Positions 32,286-41,449 of a DNA stretch of 64,000 bases are shown in pieces. This DNA is from Flaviaestuariibacter flavus (lineage in GTDB: Bacteria; Bacteroidota; Bacteroidia; Chitinophagales; Chitinophagaceae). The DNA is taken from positions 781,367-845,366 of the forward strand of contig NZ_SJZI01000042.1 in assembly GCF_004337505.1 (NCBI RefSeq), given 5' to 3'. The stretch's first letter is position 1; each line of letters opens with the position of its first letter. The notes beneath the pieces were generated by a model. That model ran no database searches, was not told the DNA's origin, and was given only the letters and a program-made list of their open reading frames with translations. The position numbers and the translations under genes were made by a program.

Positions 32286-32648
32286 ATGATCAAGCTGGCG
32301 AAACGCGAAGAACAGATCATGCAGGCTTTCTGGGAGCTCGGGAAGGCCTTTATCCGCGACATCATCCCGCTGCTGCCGGACCCGAAGCCGCACTACAACA
32401 GTGTAGCGACGATGGTGAAGATCCTCGAGGAAAAGGGCTTCCTGCGCCGCGAAGCCGTAGGCAACATGAATGCTTATATACCCGTCGTCGGCCGCGACGC
32501 GTATCAGAGCCATGCGCTCAAGGACATCGTGAGCCAGTATTTCGACAACTCCTATCCCCGCATGCTGGCCTTCTTCGCCAAAGAGCAGAACCTGGGCGAG
32601 CAGGAGCTGAAGGAAATTCTTGAACTCATCAAAAACCAGAAACCATGA
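32286..32648 (+). CDS. blaI: BlaI/MecI/CopY-family transcriptional repressor
   Basis: Winged-helix repressor of 120 residues. The DNA-binding part is MIKLAKREEQIMQAFWELGK through HYNSVATMVKILEEKGFLRR, the classical penicillinase-repressor pattern; the C-terminal helices (LKDIVSQYFDNSYPRMLAFF) form the dimer and contain the region cut when the BlaR1-type sensor is active. It overlaps the M56 gene by 4 bases (ATGA). The double palindrome upstream suggests it represses its own operon. No beta-lactamase gene is nearby, so the symbol denotes the family, not a resistance role. Confidence 0.9.
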   Translation: MIKLAKREEQIMQAFWELGKAFIRDIIPLLPDPKPHYNSVATMVKILEEKGFLRREAVGNMNAYIPVVGRDAYQSHALKDIVSQYFDNSYPRMLAFFAKEQNLGEQELKEILELIKNQKP

Positions 32649-34930
32649 TCCCCTACACCCTTCATGTGGCCCTGCTGGTGGCGGGTTGCCTGGCCTTTTA
32701 CAAAGTGTTTTTGCAGCGCGAGACCTTTTTCCGCCTCAACCGCTGGGTGTTGCTGGCTTGCCTGGTACTGGCCTTCGCCCTGCCGCTGGCCCATGTGCCG
32801 GCACAGTGGTCGCTGCGCAAGGCTGCCCCGGCCGAGACGTCGGTCCCGGCAACCGCGCCGCTGATCCCTGATGCGGTGGATAACCTGGCGGGACGCGAAG
32901 GCTCGCTCAGCGCCGCGCAGCCTTCGGAAGGGCCGGATGCAAAGGCCGCCAGGCCAGTCGTCGTAAAGCCGGCGGCCGCAACGGTCGACGCGGGCCGCGT
33001 GCTGCAATGGGTGGGCTGGCTCTACTGGTTCGGGGTGATCGCCTTCGGGATCAACTTCCTGCTCCAGGTGGGCCTGCTGCTCTACCGCGCTTACACCAAC
33101 CCGGTGATCCGCGACGGGCGCTACCGCATCGTGGAGCTGAGCGGCGACGTGGCGCCCTGCTCTTTTGCCAACAACATTTTCATCAATCCGGAGAAGTACG
33201 ACTGGGATACCTACCAGCAGGTGCTCGAGCACGAGAAGGTGCACTGCAGCGGCCGTCACTCCTGGGACATCCTGCTGGCGGAGATCGTACTCGTATTTCA
33301 GTGGTTCAATCCCTTTGCCTGGATCTATCGCAAGACCCTGGAGAACAACCTCGAATTTCTTACCGACGAAGAGCTGCTGGAGCGCCGCTCCTTCGACCCG
33401 TCGAGCTACCAGATGAGCCTGCTGCGCGTTTCATCGCCGCATCTGCCCCTGGGCCTCACCACCAATTACAATCAATCCCTTCTTAAAAAACGAATTCTCA
33501 TGATGCAAGCAAAAAAATCCAACTGGCATACAAGCTGGAAGTACCTCTTCCTGCTGCCGCTGATGGCACTGATGATGTGCCTGCTCAACGAGCCTGCCGT
33601 GCAGGCGCAGCAGCCCGCGGCTAAAACAAAGACCAAGGCGCGTACGCACAAACCGATCGACACCGAGGGCAACTGGTTTGCCACCATCAAGGGCGATAAG
33701 GTCCAGATGCAGTTCCGTGGCGATGATGACGGCGAGCGCTCGATGAACGGCAACTCCTTCGCGCTGTCCGACTTCGGCAACCTGCCGCGCAACGGCTCCG
33801 GCACTTTTACCCTGAAGCGCGATGCCGGCACCATGGAATTCACCGGCCGCTTCGACGGCGACCAGGGCATGGGCCGCTACAAGTTTGTACCGGATGAATC
33901 CTACGCCGCCTTCCTGAAGCAGCAGGGCCTGGAGCCGGGCGATGCCGGCGACCGCATGGTGCTGTTCTTCGTGGATGCCAGCCGCGCTTATGTCAGCGAG
34001 CTCAAGTCGCTTGGCTATAAGGATTTCGATCGCGACGAGCTGATTCCGCTCGCGGCCCTCAGGGTAAACGGCGCCTATATCCGCTCCCTGCGCGAGGCCG
34101 GGCTGAACGATGTGCCGCTCAGCGAGCTCATTCCGCTGCGCTCGCTCGGCGTTGACAAAGCCTACGTGGAGGACATCCGCAAAGTATACCCGAACGTAAC
34201 CGCCAGTCGCCTTATCCCGCTGAAGGCACAGGGTATCGACAGCAAATACATCCAGGCGATGCGCAGCTCAAACAAAAGCTGGCAGCCGCGCGACACCAGT
34301 TATCGTAGCCGGCGCGACAACGGTGACGATGATAATAATGTTAATACGAATGTCAATGTGAATACAGACGCAAGCACAAAAGCTGACAAGCGCAAGCGCG
34401 ACGATATGAACGAGCAGGTGCGTGAGCGTGTGCGCGAGCGCGGCGGTAACGACGAGCTCAACGACATCGTAGGCATGAAAGCCGTTGGTGTAGACGATGC
34501 CTATATCCAGTCGATCCGGGATGCCGGCTTCCCGGATATCTCTATCAAAAAGATTACGGGCTTCAAGGCGCTGGGCATTACTCCCGACTATATTAAAAGC
34601 CTGCGCTCGCTTGGATTTTCCAGTCTTTCGGAGTCGGACGTTTCGGGCGCGAAGGCGACGGGTGTTGATGCGGCGTTTATCCGCAGCTTCGAGCCGGTTG
34701 GCTACAAAGGACTGCGTCTCAACCAATATGTCAGCCTGAAAGCTACCGGCGTTACGCCGCAGCTTGTGAAGGAATACCAGGACTTTGGCTTCACCGACGT
34801 GCGTCCCAACGACGTGATCGGTGCCAAGTCGGTTGGTGTTACGCCCGCCTTTCTTCGTGAGATGAAGGCCAAGGGTTATGAATTCAAGAGCCTCAACAAG
34901 GCCATCGGCCAGAAGGCTTCGGTAGATTGA
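32645..34930 (+). CDS. BlaR1-like M56 metallopeptidase with 29-residue repeats
   Basis: Membrane sensor-protease of 761 residues. Four hydrophobic segments (near 3-25, 35-55, 120-145 and 298-315) frame a zinc-protease domain with H196-E-K-V-H200 (VLEHEKVHCSGRHSWDILLA). The extracytoplasmic part is not a penicillin-binding domain. Instead it has about eight copies of a 29-residue repeat, e.g. FSSLSESDVSGAKATGVDAA, FTDVRPNDVIGAKSVGVTPA and LNDVPLSELIPLRSLGVDKA, in two blocks (about 430-543 and 600-744) split by an Asn/Asp- then Lys/Arg-rich linker. The likely role is to sense an envelope signal and cut BlaI. Confidence 0.87.
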   Translation: MIPYTLHVALLVAGCLAFYKVFLQRETFFRLNRWVLLACLVLAFALPLAHVPAQWSLRKAAPAETSVPATAPLIPDAVDNLAGREGSLSAAQPSEGPDAKAARPVVVKPAAATVDAGRVLQWVGWLYWFGVIAFGINFLLQVGLLLYRAYTNPVIRDGRYRIVELSGDVAPCSFANNIFINPEKYDWDTYQQVLEHEKVHCSGRHSWDILLAEIVLVFQWFNPFAWIYRKTLENNLEFLTDEELLERRSFDPSSYQMSLLRVSSPHLPLGLTTNYNQSLLKKRILMMQAKKSNWHTSWKYLFLLPLMALMMCLLNEPAVQAQQPAAKTKTKARTHKPIDTEGNWFATIKGDKVQMQFRGDDDGERSMNGNSFALSDFGNLPRNGSGTFTLKRDAGTMEFTGRFDGDQGMGRYKFVPDESYAAFLKQQGLEPGDAGDRMVLFFVDASRAYVSELKSLGYKDFDRDELIPLAALRVNGAYIRSLREAGLNDVPLSELIPLRSLGVDKAYVEDIRKVYPNVTASRLIPLKAQGIDSKYIQAMRSSNKSWQPRDTSYRSRRDNGDDDNNVNTNVNVNTDASTKADKRKRDDMNEQVRERVRERGGNDELNDIVGMKAVGVDDAYIQSIRDAGFPDISIKKITGFKALGITPDYIKSLRSLGFSSLSESDVSGAKATGVDAAFIRSFEPVGYKGLRLNQYVSLKATGVTPQLVKEYQDFGFTDVRPNDVIGAKSVGVTPAFLREMKAKGYEFKSLNKAIGQKASVD

Positions 34931-35056
34931 TACCGCGGGGCGACGGTGCTCCCCGCCGGCGTCCCTTTTTTCCCTTTCGCTTTACCGCTTGTCCGTAATT
35001 CTACGGCTCCTTGATGAACGGCGCACAGCGCCGGAGGGAAAGCCGTTTCTTTAAAA

Positions 35057-35072
35057 TACGAAACAATTCGTA
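35057..35072. promoter_or_regulatory. Candidate operator TACGA-N6-TCGTA
   Basis: TACGAAACAATTCGTA, with arms TACGAA/TTCGTA, ends 11 bases before the ATG of the barrel gene at 35084. The same half-sites with the same N6 spacing occur before the coiled-coil gene (43289-43315). Confidence 0.55.
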
Positions 35073-35083
35073 AAACTGCACAC

Positions 35084-37276
35084 ATGAAGACATTATTGAC
35101 AACCCTCGTTCTTTTCTGCGCAGCGGTCGTGCAGGCGCAGGATAGCACCCGTGCTTCGTCCGACACCTCGAAGCTTTCCAAAAACAAGGATCTCCAGGAA
35201 GTAAGGATCGAGTCCATGCGCCCGGCGATCGAGCAAAAGGCCGATAAGATCGTGGTAAATGTGGAGAATACGGCACTTGCCGCCGGCAATACGGCTTACG
35301 CTGTGCTGAGCCGGACGCCGGGTGTGCTGATCGATGCCGAAGGCAATATCCAGCTCAACGGGCGGAGCGGTGTGCTGGTGCAGATCGACGGGCGTCCGAC
35401 CTTCCTCTCGGCCCGCGACCTCCGCACCCTGCTGGAAGGCATGCCGGCCGAAAACCTGAAGAATATCGAGATCATCACCAACCCCTCGGCGAAGTACGAG
35501 GCGGAAGGCACCTCGGGCATTCTCAACATCAACCTGAAAAAACAGGTGAAGCAGGGCGTGAACGGCTCCCTGTACGCGGGTTACAATACCAACTTTCACA
35601 ACAGCGGCTGGTCAATCGGCGGCTCGCTCAATTACCGCAAGGGTGGCTGGAGCTTTTTCATCAACACCGACCTCATGCGCCGCGTGGGTGGCCGCGACGC
35701 CACCTTCACGCGCGTGTTCCAGTCGGGCGGCAAGACCACCTACTTCGACCAGGTGGCCACGGCCAGCCACTACAACGAAGGCCCCCCGACCTTCCGGGTC
35801 GGCTCGGAGCTGGAGCTCGGCAAACGCCACAGCATCGGCATCACCACTTATTTCAACCAGAACACCCTGCGGCAGGAGTTTCTCTCCGGCACCAGCATCG
35901 GCAGCGCTCCGATGGTTCCGGAACTTCGTGTTGACGCGCGCAATTACATGATGAATGTGTGGCAGGGCTGGACGGGCAACGTGCACTATGTTTACAAGCT
36001 CGACTCCGCGGGCAGCACGCTTTCCAGCGATTTTGACTTTGCGCGGATCCGTAACCGCGGCGATGCCGACTTCCTCAACTTCTACGACAGCGTGGGGCGC
36101 GGTCCGTATACCGACTTCCTGTACCAGGAGTCGCCCAACGGTTACAACATCATCTCGGGCCGCCTCGATGCCACCGTGATGGCGGGCAACGGCCGCCGCG
36201 TGGAGACGGGTCTGCGCGCCTCCGATGTGTTGTCTGACAACGACGCACGTTTTTATTTTCACAATACGCCCGAACTGGTGGTTGATCCGCACCGTACCAA
36301 CCACTTCCGCTACCGCGAGAACATCTACGCGGCTTATGTCAACGGTGTGATCCCTGTGGGCAAGCGCCTGACGGTGCAGGCCGGGCTGCGCCTGGAGCAG
36401 ACAATCTCACGCGGCATGCAGCTCACCACCGGGCAGGTGACCAACCGCCAGTACACGAACCTGTTTCCCAGTGTGTTTCTCCAGCAGAAGGTGAGCGAGA
36501 ACTATAGTGTAACGCTTAATTACAGCCGCCGCCTGCAGCGCCCCAACTACGGCAACCTAAATCCCTTCCGGCTGTACCGCGATCCATACACCTGGTTTGA
36601 AGGCAACCCCGGCCTGCAGCCGCAATATGCGCATTCCTTTGCGCTGACGCAGTCGATCAAAAAAACCTATCTCATTACGCTCAGCTATTTATATACGAGC
36701 GACATTATGGCCGAATTGCCGCGCCTCGTGCCCGACAGCGCCTATACTATTTACTACCCCGGCAACGTAAGCAGCGAGCGGGAGTGCGGTGTCACGGCGG
36801 TTATTCCGGTCAAGATCCGCCGCTGGTGGGATGTGCAGAACACGCTCACCATGCTGGCTGACCGCATTGACGCAAACAGCAAAAGCGGCGGGCAGGTGAA
36901 CGATAATGTGTTCGTGATGTTCCAGTCGAACCACACTCTGCAGCTGCCGCGCGGCATCCGGCTGGAGCTGAACGGGCGCTACGTGGGAGAGGGGCTCAGC
37001 GGCCTTTATGTGATGCAGCCTTATTTCCGGCTCGACGCCGGTCTCCGCAAAAGCTTTCCCATGGCGCACCTCGACCTGAGCGTAAGTGCCAGTGATGTCT
37101 TCCAGAGCCACCGCCTGCGCTTCGATACCCGCATCGGCGACAATATCAACAATTTCGACCAGTACCTGCGTTTCCAGGGGCTGAACATCCAGCTGCGTTA
37201 CAACTTCAGCAAGGGGCAGCGCGTGGATGAGCAGCGGAGAAGGACCGTGGAGGAGATGGGACGGGCGGGCGCGTAG
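35084..37276 (+). CDS. TonB-dependent-receptor-like outer-membrane protein
   Basis: Outer-membrane beta-barrel of 730 residues. Signal peptide MKTLLTTLVLFCAAVVQAQ, a short N-terminal region without a CarboxypepD-reg domain, a plug (NTAYAVLSRTPGVLIDAEGN; IEIITNPSAKYEAEGTSGIL) and an OMP_b-brl_3-type barrel (VTLNYSRRLQRPNYGNLNPF is a family hallmark). It follows the blaI/blaR1-like pair on the same strand after 153 bp, with its own candidate operator. Ligand unknown. Related in architecture to the barrel at 7071 but shorter. Confidence 0.87.
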   Translation: MKTLLTTLVLFCAAVVQAQDSTRASSDTSKLSKNKDLQEVRIESMRPAIEQKADKIVVNVENTALAAGNTAYAVLSRTPGVLIDAEGNIQLNGRSGVLVQIDGRPTFLSARDLRTLLEGMPAENLKNIEIITNPSAKYEAEGTSGILNINLKKQVKQGVNGSLYAGYNTNFHNSGWSIGGSLNYRKGGWSFFINTDLMRRVGGRDATFTRVFQSGGKTTYFDQVATASHYNEGPPTFRVGSELELGKRHSIGITTYFNQNTLRQEFLSGTSIGSAPMVPELRVDARNYMMNVWQGWTGNVHYVYKLDSAGSTLSSDFDFARIRNRGDADFLNFYDSVGRGPYTDFLYQESPNGYNIISGRLDATVMAGNGRRVETGLRASDVLSDNDARFYFHNTPELVVDPHRTNHFRYRENIYAAYVNGVIPVGKRLTVQAGLRLEQTISRGMQLTTGQVTNRQYTNLFPSVFLQQKVSENYSVTLNYSRRLQRPNYGNLNPFRLYRDPYTWFEGNPGLQPQYAHSFALTQSIKKTYLITLSYLYTSDIMAELPRLVPDSAYTIYYPGNVSSERECGVTAVIPVKIRRWWDVQNTLTMLADRIDANSKSGGQVNDNVFVMFQSNHTLQLPRGIRLELNGRYVGEGLSGLYVMQPYFRLDAGLRKSFPMAHLDLSVSASDVFQSHRLRFDTRIGDNINNFDQYLRFQGLNIQLRYNFSKGQRVDEQRRRTVEEMGRAGA

Positions 37277-37279
37277 GAA

Positions 37280-37402
37280 GGCAACAGAAGAACAAGGAAC
37301 AAGGAACCGCAGAATATTTAAGTAAGTAGAAATAAAGAAGGGAAGTCAGATCCGACTTCCCTTCTTTATTGAACATTCCTTGTTCCTTGTTCTGCGGTTG
37401 CC
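37280..37402. repeat. Inverted repeat of aacaaggaac phrases around a terminator
   Basis: 27-base outer arms 37280-37306 (gaacaaggaacaaggaa core) and 37376-37402 (ttccttgttccttgttc core) match with two differences and enclose the terminator at 37331-37370. The whole 123-bp structure exactly spans the gap between convergent genes. Confidence 0.75.
37331..37370. terminator. Bidirectional terminator
   Basis: Perfect 17-bp stem (37331-37347 / 37354-37370; core AAAGAAGGGAAGTC) with loop AGATCC, between the convergent barrel and nucleotidyltransferase genes. Confidence 0.85.
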
Positions 37403-38395
37403 CTAACCCAAATCGATATCCGTATTATCCCCGATGTTCAGCGTCCGGGTTTCGCCGCGGATGCCGGTATCGGAGCCGATGATGGAGTAGTCGAGCACGA
37501 TGTCGAAGAGGTTGGAGTAGGACCCTATGATGGAATTCTTGATAATGGAGGAGTCGACCGTGGTTTGGTCGCCGATGGTGACATTGGGGCCGATGATGGA
37601 GTTGCGGATATCGCAGCCCTTGCCGATGCGTACGGGCTGGATAATGACCGTGTTCTCATAGGCCTGGCTCGACATCATGGAGCCGCCGAATTTTTTAAGC
37701 AGGGTGGCATTCGACTCCAGCAGGGTTTCGCGCTTTCCGGCGTCGAACCAGCTGTCTACCTTAAAGGCGCGGAAGGTGGCACCCTTGCGGATCATGCAGT
37801 CGATGGCATCGGTGATGCTGTATTCGCCGTGGGTACGGAGATCCTGGGCCATATTGGCGAGGATGCATTCGAACAGCATCCGGGTTTCCCGGATCTTGTA
37901 AATGCCCACCAGGGCCATGTTCGACTTGGGGATCTGCGGCTTTTCCACCACGTGGGTCACCTCGCCCTCCGCGTTGATCTCGGCCACGCCGAAGGAGCGC
38001 GGGTCGTCTACCTTTTTCACGCCGAGCATGGAGGTTTCGCTCTTGAGCACCGTGTCGATGTCGTATTCGCAAAGCGTATCGCCCAGAACCACCAGCACTT
38101 CGTCGCCGCCTACGATCTCGGCGCACAGCTGCAACGCGTGGCCGATGCCCTGGCGGTCGCTCTGGTGCACAAAGTGCGATTTGATATTGAGGTAATTGTA
38201 GCGGACATAATCCTGGATCTTGTCGCCCAGGTAGCCCACCACAAAGATGAACTCGTTGATACCGGCATTACGCAACTGGTCAACGATGATGCTCAGAACC
38301 GTCTTCCCGGCAAGCGGAATGAGGGCCTTGGGCTGTGTATAAGTATGCGGTCGAAGCTTTGTGCCGGCTCCGGCCACGGGTATGATCGCTTTCAT
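37403..38395 (-). CDS. Sugar-phosphate nucleotidyltransferase
   Basis: Cytoplasmic NDP-sugar synthase-like protein of 330 residues. The N-terminus has the nucleotide-binding signature MKAIIPVAGAGTKLRPHTYT followed by QPKALIPLAGKTVL; LVVLGDTLCEYDIDTVL carries the metal-site Asp. The C-terminus has hexapeptide repeats of a left-handed beta-helix (RIGKGCDIRNSIIGPNVTIG, IIKNSIIGSYSNLFDIVLDY). It resembles RmlA/GlmU-type enzymes that make activated sugars for glycans; substrate not assignable. The gene is convergent with the barrel gene and divergent from glyA. Confidence 0.85.
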   Translation of the reverse strand: MKAIIPVAGAGTKLRPHTYTQPKALIPLAGKTVLSIIVDQLRNAGINEFIFVVGYLGDKIQDYVRYNYLNIKSHFVHQSDRQGIGHALQLCAEIVGGDEVLVVLGDTLCEYDIDTVLKSETSMLGVKKVDDPRSFGVAEINAEGEVTHVVEKPQIPKSNMALVGIYKIRETRMLFECILANMAQDLRTHGEYSITDAIDCMIRKGATFRAFKVDSWFDAGKRETLLESNATLLKKFGGSMMSSQAYENTVIIQPVRIGKGCDIRNSIIGPNVTIGDQTTVDSSIIKNSIIGSYSNLFDIVLDYSIIGSDTGIRGETRTLNIGDNTDIDLG

Positions 38396-38539
38396 TCAGT
38401 ACTTTTTAGATGGTCCTTGCGCACCTTCCTTTCACTTCACCATCCGGATACTCAAAACGCCGGGGCGTTGGCTAAATTATGAATGGGCCGGCAAAATTAG
38501 TGCTTTTTAAAAAGCGCAGTTTCGTGCGGCAATGGCGCT

Positions 38540-38547
38540 TATTTTTG
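38540..38547 (+). promoter_or_regulatory. Candidate -7 box of glyA
   Basis: TATTTTTG, an exact TAnnTTTG match, 44 bases before the glyA ATG at 38592. Confidence 0.5.
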
Positions 38548-38591
38548 CCGGGCCGGGCGCGACTCCTGCCCGCTTACTTATAATACCGCTT

Positions 38592-39869
38592 ATGCAACAA
38601 GATTCCGCCGTATTCGACATTATCGCCAAGGAACTCCAGCGCCAGCGCCAGGGCATCGAGCTGATCGCCTCCGAAAACTTCACCTCCCACGCGGTGATGC
38701 AGGCCATGGGCTCCGTGCTGACCAACAAGTACGCCGAGGGTTATCCCGGCCGCCGCTATTATGGTGGCTGCGAGTTTGTCGACGAAGTGGAGCAGCTGGC
38801 CATCGACCGCATCAAGCAGGTGTTTGGCTGCAACTACGCCAACGTGCAGCCCCACAGCGGCGCGCAGGCTAATGCCGCCGTTATGCTGGCGGTGCTGAAG
38901 CCGGGCGACAAGATCCTCGGTCTCGACCTGAGCATGGGCGGTCACCTCACGCACGGCTCGCCGGTCAACTTCAGCGGAAAGCTGTACGAGCCGCATTTCT
39001 ACACCGTGGTGAAAGAAACCGGTCTTGTCAACTACGAGGAGCTCGAGCAAAAAGCGCGTACCGAGAAGCCGAAGATGATCATCTGCGGCGCGTCGGCCTA
39101 TAGCCGCGACTGGGATTATGCCCGCATCCGCGCCGTGGCCGACGAGATCGGCGCCTTTGTGATGGCCGATATCGCGCACCCCGCCGGCCTCATCGCCAAG
39201 GGGCTGCTGGCTTCGCCCTTCGAGCACTGCCACTTTGTTACTTCTACCACCCACAAGACCCTGCGCGGTCCGCGCGGCGGCGTAATCCTGATGGGTAAGG
39301 ATTTTGAAAACCCCTTCGGCCTGAAAGACCCGAAAGGCAATATCCGCATGATGAGCCACGTGCTCGACATGGCGGTGTTTCCCGGCTCGCAGGGTGGCCC
39401 GCTGGAGCATGTGATCGCCGGCAAGGCCGTTGCCTTCGGCGAGATACTCGACGGCTCCTTTACAGCCTATGCGCAGCAGGTGCAGCGCAATGCCCAGGCA
39501 ATGGCGGCCGCGCTCGTAGCCCGCGATTACCAGATCATCTCCGGCGGCACCGATAACCACCTGATGCTGATCGACCTGCGCAACAAGAACATCACGGGCA
39601 AGAAAGCCCAGGAAACCCTCGACCGCGCCCACATCACCCTGAACAAAAACGCCGTTCCCTACGACGACAAAAGCCCCTTCGTTACCTCCGGCATCCGCAT
39701 CGGCGTACCCGCCATTACCACGCGCGGACTGAAGGAAGCGCATATGGAAACCGTGGTGGAGCTCATCGACCGCGTGCTGATGAATATCGACGAAGCGGCA
39801 ACGATCAGCAAGGTTGCCGGCGATGTGAAAGACCTGATGGGCGGCTTCGCGCTTTACCCGCAGATCTGA
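38592..39869 (+). CDS. glyA: Serine hydroxymethyltransferase
   Basis: PLP enzyme of 425 residues converting serine and tetrahydrofolate to glycine and methylene-tetrahydrofolate. N-terminal [20 protein letters not shown], the PLP lysine in [20 protein letters not shown], and [20 protein letters not shown] are diagnostic. Start at [16 protein letters not shown]; the 20-residue in-frame extension overlaps the promoter. A DUF4293 gene follows after 56 bp. Confidence 0.97.
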   Translation: MQQDSAVFDIIAKELQRQRQGIELIASENFTSHAVMQAMGSVLTNKYAEGYPGRRYYGGCEFVDEVEQLAIDRIKQVFGCNYANVQPHSGAQANAAVMLAVLKPGDKILGLDLSMGGHLTHGSPVNFSGKLYEPHFYTVVKETGLVNYEELEQKARTEKPKMIICGASAYSRDWDYARIRAVADEIGAFVMADIAHPAGLIAKGLLASPFEHCHFVTSTTHKTLRGPRGGVILMGKDFENPFGLKDPKGNIRMMSHVLDMAVFPGSQGGPLEHVIAGKAVAFGEILDGSFTAYAQQVQRNAQAMAAALVARDYQIISGGTDNHLMLIDLRNKNITGKKAQETLDRAHITLNKNAVPYDDKSPFVTSGIRIGVPAITTRGLKEAHMETVVELIDRVLMNIDEAATISKVAGDVKDLMGGFALYPQI

Positions 39870-39882
39870 TCCCGGAAGTTTT

Positions 39883-39918
39883 CATTAGCTAATTAGCACA
39901 TTATCCATCAGCACATTC
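39883..39918. repeat. Short attagcacatt phrase repeat
   Basis: cattagctaattagcacatt followed by atccatcagcacatt, in the gap between glyA and the DUF4293 gene. An inverse-sense relative (aatgtgctaatggg) lies at 20470. Confidence 0.45.
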
Positions 39919-39925
39919 CTGAACT

Positions 39926-40357
39926 ATGTTGCAACGAATTCAAAGCGTCTGGCTCCTGCTCGGAGCCGCCTTCGCCGCTACTACATTCCGCTTTCCGTTT
40001 TACTCGGGAACCCTGAAGCCCGGCGCCACGACGTTTGCCGATCCTGCCCCAGGTCCCGAACTCAACGCCCTGGCAACGATCTGGCTGACGATCCTCACCG
40101 CGGTCATCTGCGGCCTTGCGTTGGTGACCATCTTCCTGTACGGCAACCGGAAGATGCAGCTGCGTTTTTCCATTATCGGGCTTTTTCTTTCGATCGGCCT
40201 GCTGGCGCTTTATTTCCTGCAGCTGGGCAACTTCGCCACGGGTGTCATGGCGCTTTCCTGCATCTTCTATTTCGCCATACCGGTATGCTGGTTCCTGGCG
40301 ATCCGTGGTATTATCCGGGATGATAAACTAATCCGGTCGATGGATCGTCTGCGTTAA
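39926..40357 (+). CDS. DUF4293-family membrane protein
   Basis: Inner-membrane protein of 143 residues with four helices (SVWLLLGAAFAATTFRFPFY, IWLTILTAVICGLALVTIFL, FSIIGLFLSIGLLALYFLQL, VMALSCIFYFAIPVCWFLAI). The start MLQRIQSVWLLLG and the closing basic tail are typical of DUF4293, a family I know only from Bacteroidota; function unknown. Ends at a clear terminator. Confidence 0.8.
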   Translation: MLQRIQSVWLLLGAAFAATTFRFPFYSGTLKPGATTFADPAPGPELNALATIWLTILTAVICGLALVTIFLYGNRKMQLRFSIIGLFLSIGLLALYFLQLGNFATGVMALSCIFYFAIPVCWFLAIRGIIRDDKLIRSMDRLR

Positions 40358-40379
40358 ATCAGTGAAATCATGGAATTAT

Positions 40380-40409
40380 AAGGGCTCTTCGTTTAAGCGA
40401 TGAGCCCTT
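40380..40409 (+). terminator. Rho-independent terminator
   Basis: Stem AAGGGCTC / GAGCCCTT, extended by an inner TCG/CGA pair set, followed by TTAATTTTTTC. It ends the glyA-DUF4293 transcript. Confidence 0.75.
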
Positions 40410-40463
40410 AATTTTTTCTTTGGCCTTCCGTGGTTTCTGCGTTTTCTGCGTGAGATTTGCCGC

Positions 40464-41411
40464 ATGTTTCGCAACCGCATCACTGAACTTTTTGGTATCG
40501 ACTATCCTCTTGTCCAGGCCGGCATGATCTGGACCTCGGGCTGGAGGCTGGCGGCGGCTGTTTCCAATGCCGGCGGCCTCGGCGTCATCGGCGCCGGCAG
40601 CATGTACCCCGATATTCTCCGGGAACATATCCGCAAGTGCCGCGCGGCCACCGGCAGGCCCTTTGCCGTAAACCTGCCGCTGCTTTATCCCGACCTCGAC
40701 CAGCATATTGCCATCATCATCGAGGAAAAGGTACCGGTCGTTTTTACGTCGGCGGGCAACCCGAAAACCTGGACGGCCCATTTCAAGCAACAGGGCATCA
40801 AGGTGGTGCATGTGGTCAGCAGCAGCAAGTTCGCACTCAAATCGCAGGAGGCGGGTTGTGATGCCGTGGTGGCCGAAGGCTTTGAGGCCGGCGGTCATAA
40901 CGGTCGCGAGGAAACGACCACCATGGTGCTGATCCCCGCGGTAGCGGAGGCCGTGCGCATCCCCGTGATCGCGGCGGGTGGTATCGCTACCGGCCGGCAG
41001 ATGTTTGCGGCCATGGCCCTTGGTGCCGAGGGCGTACAGATGGGCTCCCGCTTCGTGGCTTCCGAGGAAGCGTCCGCGCACCCGGCTTTTAAAAAGGCCG
41101 TGATCGATGCAGCGGAAGGCGATACCCGCTTGTCTTTAAAGGCACTGACCCCGGTGCGCCTCCTGCGCAACCATTTTGCGGAAGCGGTGCGGGCGGCCGA
41201 AGACCGTGGTGCCAACAAAGATGAGCTGACCGCATTGCTGGGCCGGGCGCGGGCAAAGAAGGGAATGTTCGATGGCGACCTGGAAGAGGGAGAGCTGGAG
41301 ATCGGGCAGGTGAGCGCCCTCTTACATGAGGTGCAGCCCGCCGGGGCCATCGTGGAAAGGGTCTGGAAGGATTTTTTGGCGGCATTGGAAAATCCGCTGC
41401 AAAAAATATAA
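40464..41411 (+). CDS. Nitronate monooxygenase / FabK-like flavoprotein
   Basis: FMN-dependent TIM-barrel enzyme of 315 residues. Signatures: FGIDYPLVQAGMIWTSGWRL, AAAVSNAGGLGVIGAGSMYP, the glycine-rich FMN-phosphate site VIAAGGIATGRQMFAAMALG and EGFEAGGHNGREETTTMVLI with the catalytic-type His. The family includes nitronate monooxygenase and the enoyl-ACP reductase FabK; the two cannot be separated reliably by eye. Genes on either side are unrelated. A small secreted-protein gene follows after 38 bp. Confidence 0.83.
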   Translation: MFRNRITELFGIDYPLVQAGMIWTSGWRLAAAVSNAGGLGVIGAGSMYPDILREHIRKCRAATGRPFAVNLPLLYPDLDQHIAIIIEEKVPVVFTSAGNPKTWTAHFKQQGIKVVHVVSSSKFALKSQEAGCDAVVAEGFEAGGHNGREETTTMVLIPAVAEAVRIPVIAAGGIATGRQMFAAMALGAEGVQMGSRFVASEEASAHPAFKKAVIDAAEGDTRLSLKALTPVRLLRNHFAEAVRAAEDRGANKDELTALLGRARAKKGMFDGDLEEGELEIGQVSALLHEVQPAGAIVERVWKDFLAALENPLQKI

Positions 41412-41449
41412 CTTTACGATAGTATTCGTTGACCAGTAAAAACAAGATT

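Noticed and set aside
32286..34930. A beta-lactam resistance locus
   Set aside because: Only the regulator and an M56 protease are present. There is no beta-lactamase or penicillin-binding domain in or near the pair.
34935..34956. Terminator after the M56 gene (GCGGGG / CCCCGC hairpin)
   Set aside because: Short stem with a 10-base loop and a T run that starts 10 bases too late; not convincing.
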